Shown here one piece after another: positions 35,700-48,659 of a stretch of DNA of 64,000 nt. The DNA lies in the NCBI GenBank assembly GCA_963971425.1, contig OZ020517.1, positions 22,764,462-22,828,461 of the forward strand, written 5' to 3'. A program made the position numbers and the translations under genes. The stretch comes from Bryoerythrophyllum caledonicum. Its lineage: Eukaryota > Streptophyta > Bryopsida > Pottiales > Pottiaceae. The notes beneath the pieces were generated by a model that saw nothing but the letters and a program-made list of their open reading frames with translations, did no database searches and was not told the DNA's origin. Position 1 is the stretch's first letter. The number at the start of each line of letters is the position of its first letter.

Positions 35700-38010
35700 C
35701 ACCTGCTACTAGGCGTGGGAGATGCTACAAGTGGGTACATTTTATTGCGACTAATCACTACACCATCTACACAATGAGTACATTTCATTACAACTGGTCA
35801 CTACAAACATTACTATAGTTTGTCTGTCAAACTTCGGCGCGCATCTTCACCGCCTTCATTGGAAGCGTAGGGATCTAAAGAACTTAAAGTAGGCTGCGGA
35901 TCAAATAGGAATGAAGTATCACTCCACCAATTTGATTATTACTCCAAAAGTGACCACCTATGGGCCTCTCGTCCTTAAACTTTTAGTGCCCAAGTCAATT
36001 TTTCCAAAACCAAGATATTTGTTGGATTTTTCTTTGAACTATTTTTGATGGAAATATAATGCCTAATTTCAATATCCAACATTACAGAATTGAACTAAAC
36101 AATGGTCTAAACTTTTGAGAAAATTGGCACAACATCCAACAGTTGGTGGAATTGAGTGTAGTGTTTAAAGTTACTCTATTTTTTTGGTAATGAAAATTGT
36201 GGACTTTGGAGGTATACTACTTTATCCATCAATACATTCTTGCATGAATTTTTGTACTTTGAATAAAAGAGGTTCACATGTGCACTAGGTCCATTGCCAT
36301 ATCCTACCCGAAGAAAACATTTATATATGATCATTAACAATTTTTTTACTTTTGTCTACTTGATTGTATACAAAAATGTTCCAAACTTATACAAATTAAA
36401 ACCAAAATTTTGTATGCAATGAGAGAGATAGACAAACAAAAAAACAATGAAGAATCTCTAAAAGACAAAGTTCAATCAAAATTTAAGACCAAGATCATTT
36501 TGCGATACAAAATGTGTATGAATTACAACATAGTATGCAACATGGTATTCATTGTATTTTAGTGGATTTGTTGTATTTTGTGTTGTATTCCTAGCTTTTC
36601 CATGAGTTGTATAACTCCAAATCATGTTATGATTTTTGCAAAGTGTTCATGTAATGTGTGCGCAAATCTGAACCTCAAATTTCACAACCTAATTCCTCAT
36701 GGATTTTGTGCAAATTGAGTTTTAAAACCTCTAGAGTCTCATTTTGGGTCTCATGGGCACTAAAGGGTTACAAGGTTAATGCATCCTGAATGCATTCCTT
36801 GGATAAGTCCCTGACATTGAACTTTCCAGGGTTAGAACCAAACCCCGCCTCACTCGTAAACAAACCCTGAACATTTTAGAGCTCGCTAAGTTTGGCCTCC
36901 CACACGCTACATTGCCACTTTTTCAAAGCCCTGAACATCTCTCTGAGAACAAAGGAGCCAAAAATTTAGGCATTGACTCCGTTCTTTGTTGTGTGGTCTT
37001 GCTGCCACGTCCGAAATGAAGCAACTATTCAGGGTGTGAAGCGCATGTACATGGTCGTGCTGCATTGAGGCATTGTTCCTTCCATCCTTCTCCAAATTTT
37101 GCTCGTGCTCGCTACACCTGACTGAATGTTGCACTTCAGGGTGGATATTCCGTGTGTGTGTTGAGGATGCCTTTAGAGAGGTGTTTTTTTGATGATTAGA
37201 CACGCAACAGAACTCATTGTGATATTTTAATACTTACATGTGTATCTATGCCAAATTTACACCAAAACAAATATCGGTATATTCAGTAGATTGATATTGG
37301 AACTCTATGGCAACCTCTTCTGCACAACTCATTTATAGTGTGCTATCGGTGACAAGTATAATCTGGTCCACTTTCCTTTCATTCATTTGTAATACAATCA
37401 AAAAAATCTAGGCAAACATAAAGAGTTAGTCATGTTGATTATCTAGATATGATGAGTGTTTTAAAATTTAAAATTTAGAAATAAAAGTGAGGTGTTGGTT
37501 CAAATTTATATGTATACAAATTTATTTTGACCCATGTCATTAAAATCATATATGCTGATAAGTGTTGCTTAATGCATAAGATAAGATCCAATTACAATAA
37601 TAACTTTAAATTATAGTTAACATGAAAACTCAAAACTAAGATCATCCCAATCATTATACCCGACTAGTTCCACTCTAAAATTGTTATGCAAAAAACATAC
37701 ATCCCTATTTCTACAGGTAATATACATATTATTAACCAATAAATTCACATTTCCAAAATACTCTACCAAAGTGGTTGGTTGCTTTGACACCACCACATGA
37801 CATTTGATTGTATTAGGTAGTGTACAACAACCCTTTTAGGATAGAAATGTAACTTTTGGTTTCATGGCTTATCTTTTTAGGTTATGAAATAGACATTCAA
37901 GAGCAATCATCTAGTAATAAACAACATTACAGTGTGCCTTTCAAATAAAAATTAAAGAGAGAAAATAACATAAGCCTACACACCCGCATGAATCAATAAC
38001 GATACTACCC
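35700..38010. other. AT-rich intergenic region, no gene seen
   Basis: No conserved coding sequence. ATGGGCACTAAAGGGTTACAA at about 36757 may be the right end of another TTAA element. A frame at 36907-37203 (minus) has no recognisable motif. Confidence 0.45.
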
Positions 38011-38012
38011 TT

Positions 38013-38390
38013 AAGCCTTAAAGGTCAGTCGCAAATCGTATGTACATGCATATATTTTTCTTAGTAGAATACAAAAAAATGTATTAAAGTTTAGCAAGAC
38101 TTACACCTTTGGATTAAAGATTCTTCAACTAACATCTTTCAATTGGAGGTCGATTCAATCAAATCTCAAATTATCATATTCAAATACAATACCATACATG
38201 GTGGATACTTGACCATTTTGCAACTTCTCATAACCAATGTAGTAGGTGCAATCGAATGGTTTAGATTTGAAATGCCATGTGTCATTGGATCAGACTCAAC
38301 ATTTTTATAACTTTTGTATACATCAGTTCTCACACCTTCTGTGTCATATACAAAAAACATATGACTTCTCATACCTTTCAAAGGTGAACC
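38013..38390 (-). mobile_element. Long R2 element, minus orientation
   Basis: TTAA near 38013, then GCCTTAAAGGTCAGTCGC and, in reverse, the same order of blocks as 16867-17262, including the 170-bp left extension (CACACCTTCTGTGTCATATAC). Confidence 0.7.
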
Positions 38391-38479
38391 TTACAACTGC
38401 CTTGCCTACTACTTAGAACCTTAGGATAAAGGGACGAACAAAAAATTAATCATGAGTTGGACAATGAACATGACGTATA

Positions 38480-38676
38480 CTAAAAATGATGTTTAGTGTA
38501 TCCACACTATATGATTTGGAAGTGCTATAGTTTTTTACTTTTGATGAAGATTTTTACCAAGAGCACAACTACTCAAAGAAGCAGATGATTGTGAACATAG
38601 TAATAATATTTGTAAAGAGTAAAAACTTATAGCATTTATAAATCAAATAGTACGGATACACTAAACATCATTCTTA
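38480..38676 (+). mobile_element. R3 foldback MITE, complete
   Basis: Left CTAAAAATGATGTTTAGTG and right CACTAAACATCATTCTTAG are inverted; the arms extend imperfectly for about 60 bp. 197 bp, opposite in orientation to the copy at 17291-17496. Confidence 0.85.
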
Positions 38677-38762
38677 GAGTAGTGGTCATAAGAATCAAAC
38701 TTGAACGCTACACATATAATAGTACTACTCTACTTTTTACACCACATCCTCACTAACAAGTT

Positions 38763-39238
38763 GTGAGACAAAACATGGCAAGAGACATAAAACAAAAGTT
38801 AAAATAAAACATGGCAAGAGACATAAAACAAAAGCGGTGAGACATAAAAAACAAAAGCTGTGAGAGACATAAAAAACAAAAGCTATGAGAGACATAAAAA
38901 ACAAAAGCTCTAAGAGACATAAAAAAAAAAAGCTATGAGAGACAAAACAAAAGCTGTGAGAGACAAAACAAAAGCTGTGAGAGGCATAAAACAAAAGCTA
39001 TGAGAGACACAAATCAAAAGCTATGAGAGACATAAAACAAAAGCTGTGAGAGACATAAAACAAAAGCTGTGAGAGACATAAAACAAAAGCTGTGAGAGAC
39101 ACAAAACAAAAGCTATGAGAGACATAAAACAAAAGCTGTGAGAGACATAAAAAATTAAAGCTGTGAGAGACATAAAACAAAAGACATAAAACAAAAGCTG
39201 TGAGACATAAAACATGGCAAGAGACATAAAACAAAAGC
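38763..39238 (+). repeat. 23-bp minisatellite, about 20 units
   Basis: Unit GAGAGACATAAAACAAAAGC plus TGT (23 bp), with length variants from A-run slippage and two variants carrying CATGGCAAGAGACATAAAAC. Because 23 is not a multiple of three, open frames on the minus strand cycle through all phases (YVSHSFCF, MSLTAFVLCL); these are not genes. The array lies just downstream of ENGase. Confidence 0.9.
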
Positions 39239-39503
39239 GCCAAGTACAGTCAGCTCCTTTTGCAAGCGCCGAGTACAGTAGCCATTTTATTGTAACAGTC
39301 ATCCATAACAAATATTTGCTCTCATATAAACAACAACATCCATCAAGGTGAAAATCACTCCTCGTGACATCCATAGCATGTAACAGCCATAATCAACCCT
39401 GTCCACTATATCATCAGCAGCAGGCACACTTTGGTAAAACAAACAGGGTAGCTGTAGAGGGAGCTGTGCCTTGAAGAATCACAAGAAAGAATCACACTTG
39501 CTA

Positions 39504-42500
39504 TTACACCACATCCTCACTGAGAAGAAGAGGTTGTGAAGAAGGATGAGAACCTGAGTCGCTCCAGTCGCGGCGCGAGACATCAACTTCGCAAGCTTGG
39601 GAGAGCGCGCCGAGCAAGCCGCACACACACTGAGCCTGCAGACGGAACGCAACGGTGCCGCACGAGGCCGCCACCACCAGCTCATGCACCACAAAGGCCT
39701 GCGCAGCCGAAGCCACTCCCAAGAGCTCTCTCGCTGATCCATCTCCATCCCTGCTCACATACACATGGTACTGCACCCACTGGCACTCACCATCACCGGG
39801 AGCACCACACAGGCCCCATCTGAGGGTGAGGCTCACCGCTTTTGAGGTCTCGGAGAGAGGTGTGCACTCCGGTTGGGGGCTACCTTCGAAGAGGATCTCA
39901 GGGAGGGCTCTGTCGTGGCCTGGGTCGGTGGCGATCCGGAGGTGCCCCAGGAGAGAATCCTGTGAGGGAGTGTGGGCGATCCTCTGGTGGTTTCTGTTGA
40001 ATAAGGGCGTGAGGCTTTGGATGTCGAAGGTGTGGGAGTACGCGACGGCGTGGATTTGCGTGACGGTGCACGCGAATCCGAGCTCCAGGGTGTGTTGGCG
40101 CACCAGCCACTTGTTTCTACGTGAGACGGGATGGGAGCGTTTGATTATGCACGAGGGTGAGGGTGGAGGCGCGTCTTCTTCGTCAGTGAGCAGTAACACT
40201 AGGAGGCGCTTTGACGTCTCCGTTTGAATGTGAAGCGCAAGACAGATGTTGAGACCCTCAGGCGTTTGTACCTGTAGCAAAACATTCAGGTTTGTCAGGA
40301 AAAAATATTGATGGTGGAGAAGAGGAGTTTGAGAGGATGCTTTCACTTACAGAATGTGAGACGTGGAGTTGGTTTCCTTTTACAGGAATGTGAGACTCGT
40401 ACAGAAGCACCACACCAAGAGCGCCCTGAGAGGTTGAGATTCGGAGACAAGACGCTCCGCTGAAGGCTGTCTCATGACTGCCACAATAGTCAAAGAAAGA
40501 TGATTAGAAAGATGCATTCCACCAGATCTGCTGCAATTCCAGTTCTGAAATTGAGTAGGTTGACATTCAAACGCAAAGCTACCAATCATTGAAATTCTGA
40601 GGATTCTAGAGCCTTCCGAGATTCTCATCCATGACATGCATTGATTGGAAGAATGATTGATGAAGGACATGAATAGGTGTCTAGAACCTGTGCTTGGTAC
40701 CTTAGATCGACTTCCAAGGAATCTGGGGGTTGTGCGGTCACTTTCAATATTGGCTGCTCACAGCATCGCAATAATCAGTGTTTTTTTTAACGGACAGAAT
40801 GGCGAATTTAAAGCAAGGGTAGGAAGAAAACTGAACCTGCAAATTCTGACATGATAGGTTAAACCATGGCTGAGATGAAACTTCGTTTCCTTCCACCGAC
40901 ACCCGAGCTCCACAACCCTGCCGCCATTCAGTGGGGTAACTCACTTCTCCCATCATGCTTTCTTAGTGTTTCTAGAAACTTCAGAATGTGCAGAATTCCT
41001 CACCCGATTGAAGTCGGTGAAGAAGGGAAGTCGCATTGGACTACACCGACCAACTGGCCAACAATCTTCAATGGTTCTCCACCACCTGCATCGAAAAAAA
41101 TCATGAGAAAAGACACTGATACAAGTAAAGCAGCAAAAGGAGTTGGGTGCACAGAAGAACCTGGTCTGTGCAACTTCAAATGAAGGCGGTTGATTGGTTT
41201 CATAGACCCATCCTGGTGCGAATAAAGCTGCTGAAACGTGCGCCTTCCGCGCCACCTTCAGGGCTTTATCACACTGCGCACACGAAGAAAGAACTGAGAG
41301 AACTGCCCCCAAGATGCATGCGATGATCCCATGGAAATGAAGAGAGAATAATAGTCCTACGTTCCACTCTCCGCCACCAAACGTCCTTCGGCCAAACACA
41401 TCCACTCCCATGTAAACTTCATTGGCGCGCTCCCCAGCACCATGTGCACTGGATTCCGCCATGTCTTCCTGGCCCCCCACATCTCCCATGTTGTCAGTGC
41501 AAGGACAGAATCAAACACAGAAAGAAAAAACATTCAGTGACCTACACGCCAATGGTAGTTTGCGAAGAGACCATCGCTGTCACCAAAAAAGAACCGATTC
41601 TTCTCATTCAAGCAATTCTGCCAGTCCAGTACTCCTTCTTCAGTGACAGCATCGTACCTGTAACGTAAAAACATTAATCTCACATACAACCTGAAAAGCA
41701 CGTAAAAGTAGAAGAACATGATAGAGGTCGTTACCAGATGACGTAAGAGTTGGGCGACTGAGAATGCATACATTGTCGCAAATGCTGCACAAACAGATGA
41801 AGCCGTGGAAGGTCCTTCTGATCCACGTCGTTCTCTATGTTGATCTGCAAGAGTTATCAACCAGATTAGTTATTGTTTCAAGCACAGAGTCTGCACATTC
41901 AGGAGTGATGAAGGGAGGATTTTAGCGTACCAACCAGCCATCGAAGCCGAGCTCCAACGCCAGCTCCGCCAAACGAGACGCGTACATACAACAAATCTCT
42001 GCACTCGCCAGGAGTGAGCGGCACACTGACGCGCCGTGCGCCCACTCCGTGATGAACGTCCCCAAAACCTGTCGCCATGTCCGAAGGGTTTAGCCACCAA
42101 TGCAAAAACATAAGAGTTCTTTTCTCATGTCATCGTGAGATACAAAGGAGAGAAAGGCGGCTGAGGTTGATCTCATGTAAACTCGGTGAATAGAAGATCG
42201 TCACCATCACCACGAGCTGGGAGTGAGGAAAGAATAGTAAAAAGAGGGGGTATGTGCTCGACTTTACGAATGCCTCCCATGCTGCACTAAGGTGTTGATG
42301 AATGTCCTGTCTCTTACCGGGACGCCGTGCTTGTGCGCGGCGTTGATCCATCCGGGCGGCGGCAGCGTGACAAGCGAGTGGGAGAAGTAGACGAACACAT
42401 CGACGAGGTGCCAGTGCCAGAGCACGTACCCCTGCGCAGAGCCCCGCATCCCCTGCACCCACTTGTCCTCCTGGTACCCGCCCTTGAAGTCGTGGCACAC

Positions 42501-42806
42501 CAGCAGCCGCGGTCGCTTCGACTCCACCTCGGAGGAGTTTCTGAGGCCCACCGAGGATCTCAGAAACTCCACGTTCGGGGACAGGAGCAGCGTGCGCGCG
42601 CTCAGATCCTCCAAGCTCTCAATGGGCTGCGCTGCAGGAGGAGAGGCGGCGGCCATGGCTGGAGATGATGGTTTTTCCTCCTGGATGGCGCGGAAGCAAG
42701 GGAAGAGGGTGAGCACGTTTGTCCAGAGCGCGGAGAGGCGCCTCCTTGCTCGGACTAGGAACCATCTGAGTCTTGGTCTCTGGAGTAACCTAGCTCTCAG
42801 ACACAT
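39504..42806 (-). CDS. ENGase: Cytosolic endo-beta-N-acetylglucosaminidase (GH85)
   Basis: Eleven exons, all phase-consistent: 42806-42318, 42068-41931, 41844-41735, 41657-41546, 41468-41361, 41273-41161, 41085-41004, 40917-40837, 40753-40701, 40477-40351 and 40271-39504; about 726 aa, close to plant ENGases. The enzyme cuts the GlcNAc-GlcNAc core of free N-glycans in the cytosol. GH85 landmarks are RPRLLVCHDFKGGY, DVFVYFSHSLVT, the split VLGTFITEW, ELGFDGWL, the catalytic INIEN at the start of exon 3 (Asn/Glu pair, 41844-41830), VYMGVDVFGRRTFGGGEWN and ALFAPGWVYET. The last 255 codons are one exon forming the C-terminal accessory region. Start: ATG at 42806 gives an Arg-rich leader like plant homologues; ATG at 42656 is the alternative. 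No lesion seen. A telo-box (CCCTAAACCCTAA) lies upstream at about 43080. Confidence 0.95.
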
Positions 42807-42859
42807 GCACAACTCCTGCACACCACATCTCTACATGCTTGTAAGTACCTTAACATGAA

Positions 42860-44480
42860 CTCTTTCTTCACTCTCAACTGGAATTGACCTCCAAGCTCTT
42901 CTATCAATCTAACAACTACTCACAGCGAGGAAATGGTATGTTATTGGTGCCTGAAATCGTTTCTCCTCTCCACATTGCTATCTCACATGGCTTCACTATT
43001 GGGGTGCATTCATCAACACAGCGATTTCCTCTCAGTGTCTATCCAAAACTCACTTTCATCAGTACAGTACCGGCCTGCCCCTAAACCCTAATTTCCTCAA
43101 AACCACCGACGAATACCCCATTAGCCCTAGCACCGATCACAAAACCACAGCAATCATTCAACTAGAAAGTTACGCTTGCAATTAGACCTAATTCCCAACC
43201 AACTCAGCTTTGACCTACCATGGATCCAAGCTGAAAATCATGTTACCGATCAGTCGACTTGACATTCAACTCATTTCCATCCCTGAAAAATCCTGGTTTC
43301 GACAAAACGAGCGATTTCTCAACCTCCCTAACAAAATCACAAAAAAAAAAAAAACCCCGACACCACAATCACCTGCTCGCAATCAGATATAATTTCCCAA
43401 AACCCAGCTGATCGATCCCAAAATGAGGGGTGAATGTTGTTACCAACATGAAGGCGAGTGACACGGCTGCTTCATGGGCTCGAAACCTCCACGTCCGACT
43501 GCTTGATTCTCACGTTGCACTAACCAACTTGTACAAAACTTTGTTCAGAAAAGTACTACTACGCTTGAATCGGTGACTTGTTCCCAGAGCGAGTGGAAGC
43601 AGTTGATTGATGAGTTGTTACCAACCCACGTGTGACGTCGTTGTGATCGATGACTGAATTCTCAATAATGAATGAGAATGTTCATTTGTTTACTTACTGT
43701 TTATTTTATTTATTATTAATATCATCTTATGAATATGCAGCTGATTATTAAGACTTTTAGTTTTTCCGGAACACTCCAGTAAAAGAATTATTTCTTAATT
43801 ACAAGTCTGGGCTCTTGATTCAAGGCTTCGAACCGGCGTCAAAAGTGGGCAGCCTCAGTATTTTAAGCTGTCTGTACAACAGTCGGCATGTTTTCACTGG
43901 CTTCACGCTCTCCAAGAATGATGTGGTCACGCTGCAAATCCTGCGCTCAGTCGGTCCGCAAGAAGCTTCTTCTCTCACTTCTAGGAAGCTCTCTCGTCGA
44001 CCTCTGATCACATCATATAACACCACACCCCATTCACCTTTCTCAGTTTACACGCAGGGCAACATTCACCGGAGTCGCATCTAATTTGTGGTCGAATGGT
44101 TTCACTGACCACAACGCCCATTGCACATGGCAGTTTCGTAAGTCTCTCACAGTACTTGAATTTGTAGAGATAGTGAATGTGGATAGGTTCCATACTTGGA
44201 GTACAAGACTCACAGGACGGTGATGACAGTAGAGCAAATGAGAGACTTTACTTTCCAACAAGCTGTGACAAGGAGTTACAGTTTTATGTTCTGTTCTGTA
44301 GTACAGAAGCTGTTGACAAGTAATTTCGCCACTGCCATTGTACTCAAAACGGTATCTCTTATAACTTTTCTGTACGAGAAGAGGCATTGCACTACATCAA
44401 GATTGGTACATGTGGTAGATGTAGAGGGGGAACACCAGAGTCTTTCGCATGTTCCATCATGATATCATCCACCTGTAAAG
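42860..44480. other. Intergenic region between ENGase and gene A
   Basis: The part next to ENGase probably includes its promoter and 5' UTR (telo-box near 43080). The rest has no conserved frame; several short frames on both strands overlap one another and carry no motif. Confidence 0.4.
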
Positions 44481-44487
44481 GAATTAA

Positions 44488-45646
44488 TCACACAGATAGA
44501 CTCTCATTCGTTTCGTTGCTGCAGACGAAAGAAGGGTTGGTCACTGGTGCTTCACCTAATGAAATGGCGGACTTCAGCGCACTGGCCGCAGCAAGCAGAG
44601 ATTGCGCGTATGTGTCGGTTTCCCTGCGGACATACACATATCCATCCAGCAACGACGCCGCGTCCGCGGTCTTGATGTAATCCTCCATGTCTTTCAGCAT
44701 CTCACCTAGACATCCGTCGTAATCGATGGGATCTGCGAACTCATCCGACAGAGGGACTGCCTCGAATGAAGGCGCGGATTTCAGCTCTCTGCTCAACCGG
44801 CACAGAAGGCGAGCAAACTCTTCCCGGTGAGGCACTCCTTGGAAGCGGTTCTGTGATATCTTCAGGTTACACAAGAAGCGCTTCACAACGACACGGTAGT
44901 GACACGCTGTGATGCAAGTACCTTCGACTATGGCCTTCGGATATACCAACATAAGATCTGCATCCAACAATTTCACCCACAAGAGGTATTCATTTTACTA
45001 TATAGAAAGGAAATTATAATATTCTCAAACCAGGTATAACACGAGCAAGACTTCTCTCTGAAGCAGAATTTGAGATCAATGACATGTAAAACGAATGCCA
45101 TTTCATGGTATCAACAGAGTATAAAGGAGACGAGGAAACTGTTCACAGGATTTAAAAAAAAAACTCACCAGCCCTCTCCTGTGCAGCTTGATTCAAGAGC
45201 TGCATGGGGACGAAACTTGCCGTATTCTCGTGCTCGGGTTGCATGATCTGAAACAAGTCAGTGGGTGCTGTGGGAATTGAGGGCTCATTGCGTTCGGGAA
45301 CTTCCAGTTGCTCATAAACCGAAAGACCATTTATCCGAAGTGGCATGCCAGCTGAGTTCTCTAACATTGCATCAACACCATCCCTGCAAAACCAACATGT
45401 GCAGTAAAATCAATCACTTCAGTTCTAGCCTACTCAAGGAAAGGCACTAGAAACATTTGCTTAAATGCAAAGATGTGATTCTGTAGGAAATATGTAACAC
45501 ACACGAAAACAACACTAAATTATACCTTCAAGGCGTTTAGTATTGCTGGATCTCAACCACAAAAGTACAGACATTCACCAATACATGGGGAAACACAGAG
45601 ATTCAGAGAGAAGAAAGACATACATGCCAGATGAAGTATTTCCCAT
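44488..45646 (-). CDS. Gene A of a three-copy family, unknown function
   Basis: Three exons: 45646-45624, 45383-45169 and 44957-44488; about 235 aa. Exon 1 encodes only MGNTSSG plus part of a Met codon. Exon 2 gives DGVDAMLENSAGMP and an acidic, Pro-rich part (EVPERNEPSIPTAPTDLFQ). Exon 3 holds the conserved body: LVYPKAIVEG, RFQGVPHREEFARLLCRL, YDGCLGEMLKDMEDYIK and DGYVYVRRETDTYAQSLLAA. The same three-exon plan with identical phases occurs in genes B and C, which supports the model. Gene B differs at about half the positions, C at far fewer. No signal peptide, membrane segment or catalytic motif is evident; it looks like a small, probably helical, soluble protein. I do not recognise the family. 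Confidence 0.8.
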
Positions 45647-45649
45647 TTC

Positions 45650-46900
45650 AACCGTCTTTTGCTGTTAGGAACCTGGTTTCTCGTCCTGTGAGAACCACAA
45701 AAGCAAGAACGTAAGTACAAGGGAGAGGTTGAAACAGACTCAATGTGCACCAAGCAAAGGGATTGTGCAATTATTCTCCAAACTTTGGTACTTTAGGAAG
45801 CCCTGACTTTCTACAGGGAATTCCGAACCCATTTAAGACTTCAAACTCTCGTTTCGGCAAGCATAAAACTACCAAATACTACTTCCATTATTGCACATGG
45901 AGGTGAAGAATGCACTGAAACTAGTCACCACAGGAACGCACAAAACGGACTGAATGAATCAAAGCTTGCAAATCGCGGGCACGTCCAATCTCACTCGCCC
46001 TCAAAAAACTCTCGATCAGTACTTTCACGAAGTAAAACACCTGACTATCATAGGCATTCAACAGACTTTGATTCCAATGGCAAGCGCCTGGAGAACGAAA
46101 GAAGAGCTGGTGGTTATGGAAGCTGAACCGATGAGAGTGTGAGTGATTGTAGCTCGTGCGGAGTGAGATGGCTTCTAGATCGAAACAAGGCACTTGAGAA
46201 AACGATCGAGGCAAGAGAATGAAACTTGGGCATACAGGTGGTGCTACACTTGTAATATAAGCTGCCGCTTTACTGTAGATGCACCTTCCCATTGACCTTC
46301 CGTGTACCGTATCACCCGAAGTTTGGAACTTTTCAGGTGACAAAAGCAGTCAGAGATGGCGTTTGCTGCCGGAGTTCAGTGGTAGATGTGAACGCAGGAT
46401 CTACCAAGAGGTTACATTCCTTGTTTCCAATCAACGAAAGCAATAGATGACTCCGTCAACTTGTTCCACTTCACGGTTAACCACTTGAGCAACATCTTCT
46501 GAACTTCGCCAAAACCAGTTGAAGGTTGTGAGTCACAGCAGCAGCAGTCGAGCACATGGGCTTGGTTGGCGTTGCGGCTGGTCACGTCTAGGAAGTCCAC
46601 AGTAGGATCCGAATCTAGCCAGCCACGGCTATGGGGTTAGCCCTGGGTTTAGCACCAGAATGTGGTGGATGAGACCAGTTTTCCGGGAGCCACAGTTGAT
46701 TGAATCGTTGGATTCATTTTGCACTTGATGGAGCGGTTGTGCTCTCTGCTTTCCTCCATTTAATCCAGCTTCCTGATCTCCAATTTGTTGAGGCAATGAT
46801 GAACTACGATGATTTCTGTGGAAAAAGTAAACAGTGAAATGTACTCCTTGTGTAGATTCTCTTGCGCAGAATTTATTAAATCATAAGAATGTTCAGGGTG
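45650..46900 (-). promoter_or_regulatory. 5' flank of gene A, shared with gene C
   Basis: Upstream DNA of gene A, matched almost throughout by 59970-61290 upstream of gene C. It differs by short indels, such as TAGCTCGTGCGG contexts at 46150 versus 60480. Open frames here (e.g. 45921-46343, minus) are present in both copies but their ends differ and they look non-coding. It presumably holds the promoter and 5' UTR. Confidence 0.5.
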
Positions 46901-46904
46901 CTGT

Positions 46905-47788
46905 CAATTTCCAACATTCCTCTTTGGATTTCTTAACTGTAGAAGAGCATTACCAAGACCTAAGTGGGAGAACAATTTTTTTTCTAAATTGGACATTTGA
47001 TGAAAAAGTTATAGGGTTTTGAATTTCAAATGGGGAGAGTAAGCACCTCGGGCACCTCCAAATACTTTTGCTAGGACACTTTATTGAATGTGAGATTTTC
47101 AATACTCGCAAGTTACATTATTTCCCTTCGTATTATCAAAAAAAATTCTTGTCTTTAGTGAAAAATAGCATTTTTATACAAGTCAAACATTTTCACACAT
47201 TGTCGCACATTATTGGACAAGGAACAAAAAAACTTCTTATCCACATAAAACTTAGAGATCTTCATATTTTGGACTTTTTATTTTTTCCACAACAATATGT
47301 GGGGTAAGTCTCCCTATTGACCATTTGGATTATCAATCTAAAACATATTAAGCTCACAAAAAATTAAAGTGTGAATTTGCAAATTTTGAACCTCAATTCC
47401 TTGCACAATTTGTTTGAATATGCTACACCCCTCTTCTACCTCTAAAAATTGGTTTACACGGAACTAATATCATGCTTTACAAGATGGTAATGGATTTGGA
47501 CCTTGTGTAGTGCAAAAAATTGACACCAAGTGAAGTCAAAGTCTGTTGATCCATTGAATGCAGGGAAGAGAATGAATCATGTGCTTGACTTCAAACACTA
47601 TAATCTTTCAATATGTGCGGTCAAAGTTTATGAAATTTTTGTGAATATGTTTCTCAATAAGTCTTAATTGAGATCCCGCATCAAAACTAGAAATGAAAGT
47701 ATTTGTTTCCATCTTTGATCAGTGCACTAGAATCAAACAATTTTGAAGTGTTTTTGGTATGAAACTATCACGAGACCTTAGGGGTTAA
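46905..47788 (-). mobile_element. R1 element, minus orientation, truncated
   Basis: GACCTTAGGGG followed by TTAA (47785-47788) is one end. In reverse it contains CAGACTTTGACTTCACTTGG and the ATTATAGTGTTTGAAGTCAA block of the R1 reference. The other end stops inside the element at the edge of the A/C duplication, where CAACATTCCTCTTTGGATTT matches 61500-61520. Confidence 0.75.
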
Positions 47789-47789
47789 A

Positions 47790-48440
47790 AAGTAAAAATT
47801 GGTTGCCAGTGGGAAAGCTTTGGGAAATTATTGAGAACTAAATGGGAACTTGACATGAACAAACAAGAACGTCTTGAGAACATCTTGGTAACCTTGTGAA
47901 ACTTCAAGGGAATGCATTTGAAACGTCTTAGAAACAATTGGGAATGTATTGGAAGCACATATGACGTATTAGGAACCTATTGAGAATGCAATGGGATTGC
48001 AAATATGGATGAATGTTATCAAAGTGGTAAGAAAGTGTGAAAATGGTGGGATAGACAAATGGTTTGGTTGGCAACCCAACCATCAAATTGGGCGAACCTT
48101 AGGGACCCAAACCTGGACCCGTAGCAGCCGAGTAAGGTGGCAAACCATGCTCGTTTGCCATCATGCAAGATAAGCACCCTTGTAACCGACAAGTTAAGGA
48201 ATGTGCATATATGGAGAGAAGAGATAATTATACTATTATTTTTTAGTCATAGCCAATAGAATTACAATTCCAATTCAAGTGATTTCATATTTTTTCAATG
48301 AAAGTTGAATTAGTTATGAATTTTCAAACTATGCAGCCATGTTTACTGGGTGGCCAGCAGTAGGTACCCCCCCATAACGAACGACCAAAAGTAAGGGTCT
48401 TGACCAATAGCAAACCTCCATTTGGAGCTGGGTTGGTGGT
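47790..48440 (+). repeat. R4-related repeat and unassigned DNA
   Basis: About 48175-48330 matches 17810-17970 (AATAGAATTACAATTCC, AAGTGATTTCATATTTTTTC). The preceding 380 bp are unassigned. Confidence 0.5.
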
Positions 48441-48659
48441 TGTTGGGATAGAGGCCCATTAATTGATTCTCAGGTCATTGAAGTTCAACTACTTGTATCA
48501 GTACTAGTGATATTGACATCAATACTAGTTAACTACAATTAGAGCCCGAGTGGCGGCTCCACCTCGGAGTACAATTCCCTCCGAGTTAACAGGTGCATGT
48601 ACTTACTATCTATTTAACTATATCCCTTCCATGGGATACACAAGTTTTATCCTTCAACA
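48441..48659 (+). repeat. 5' LTR of the copia element
   Basis: 219 bp, from TGTTGGGATAGAGGCCC to CCTTCAACA. It contains CTCGGAGTACAATTCCC, matched in the 3' LTR as CTCGGAGTACGGTTCCC. Confidence 0.9.

Noticed and set aside
38737-39243. Hydrophobic proteins with YVSHSFCF/LCLSQLLF repeats on the minus strand
   Set aside because: They are translations of the 23-bp minisatellite cycling through all frames.
45921-46343. 140-codon minus-strand frame upstream of gene A
   Set aside because: The copy at 60243 differs by indels that change the frame, so it is not preserved as protein; it looks like 5' flank.
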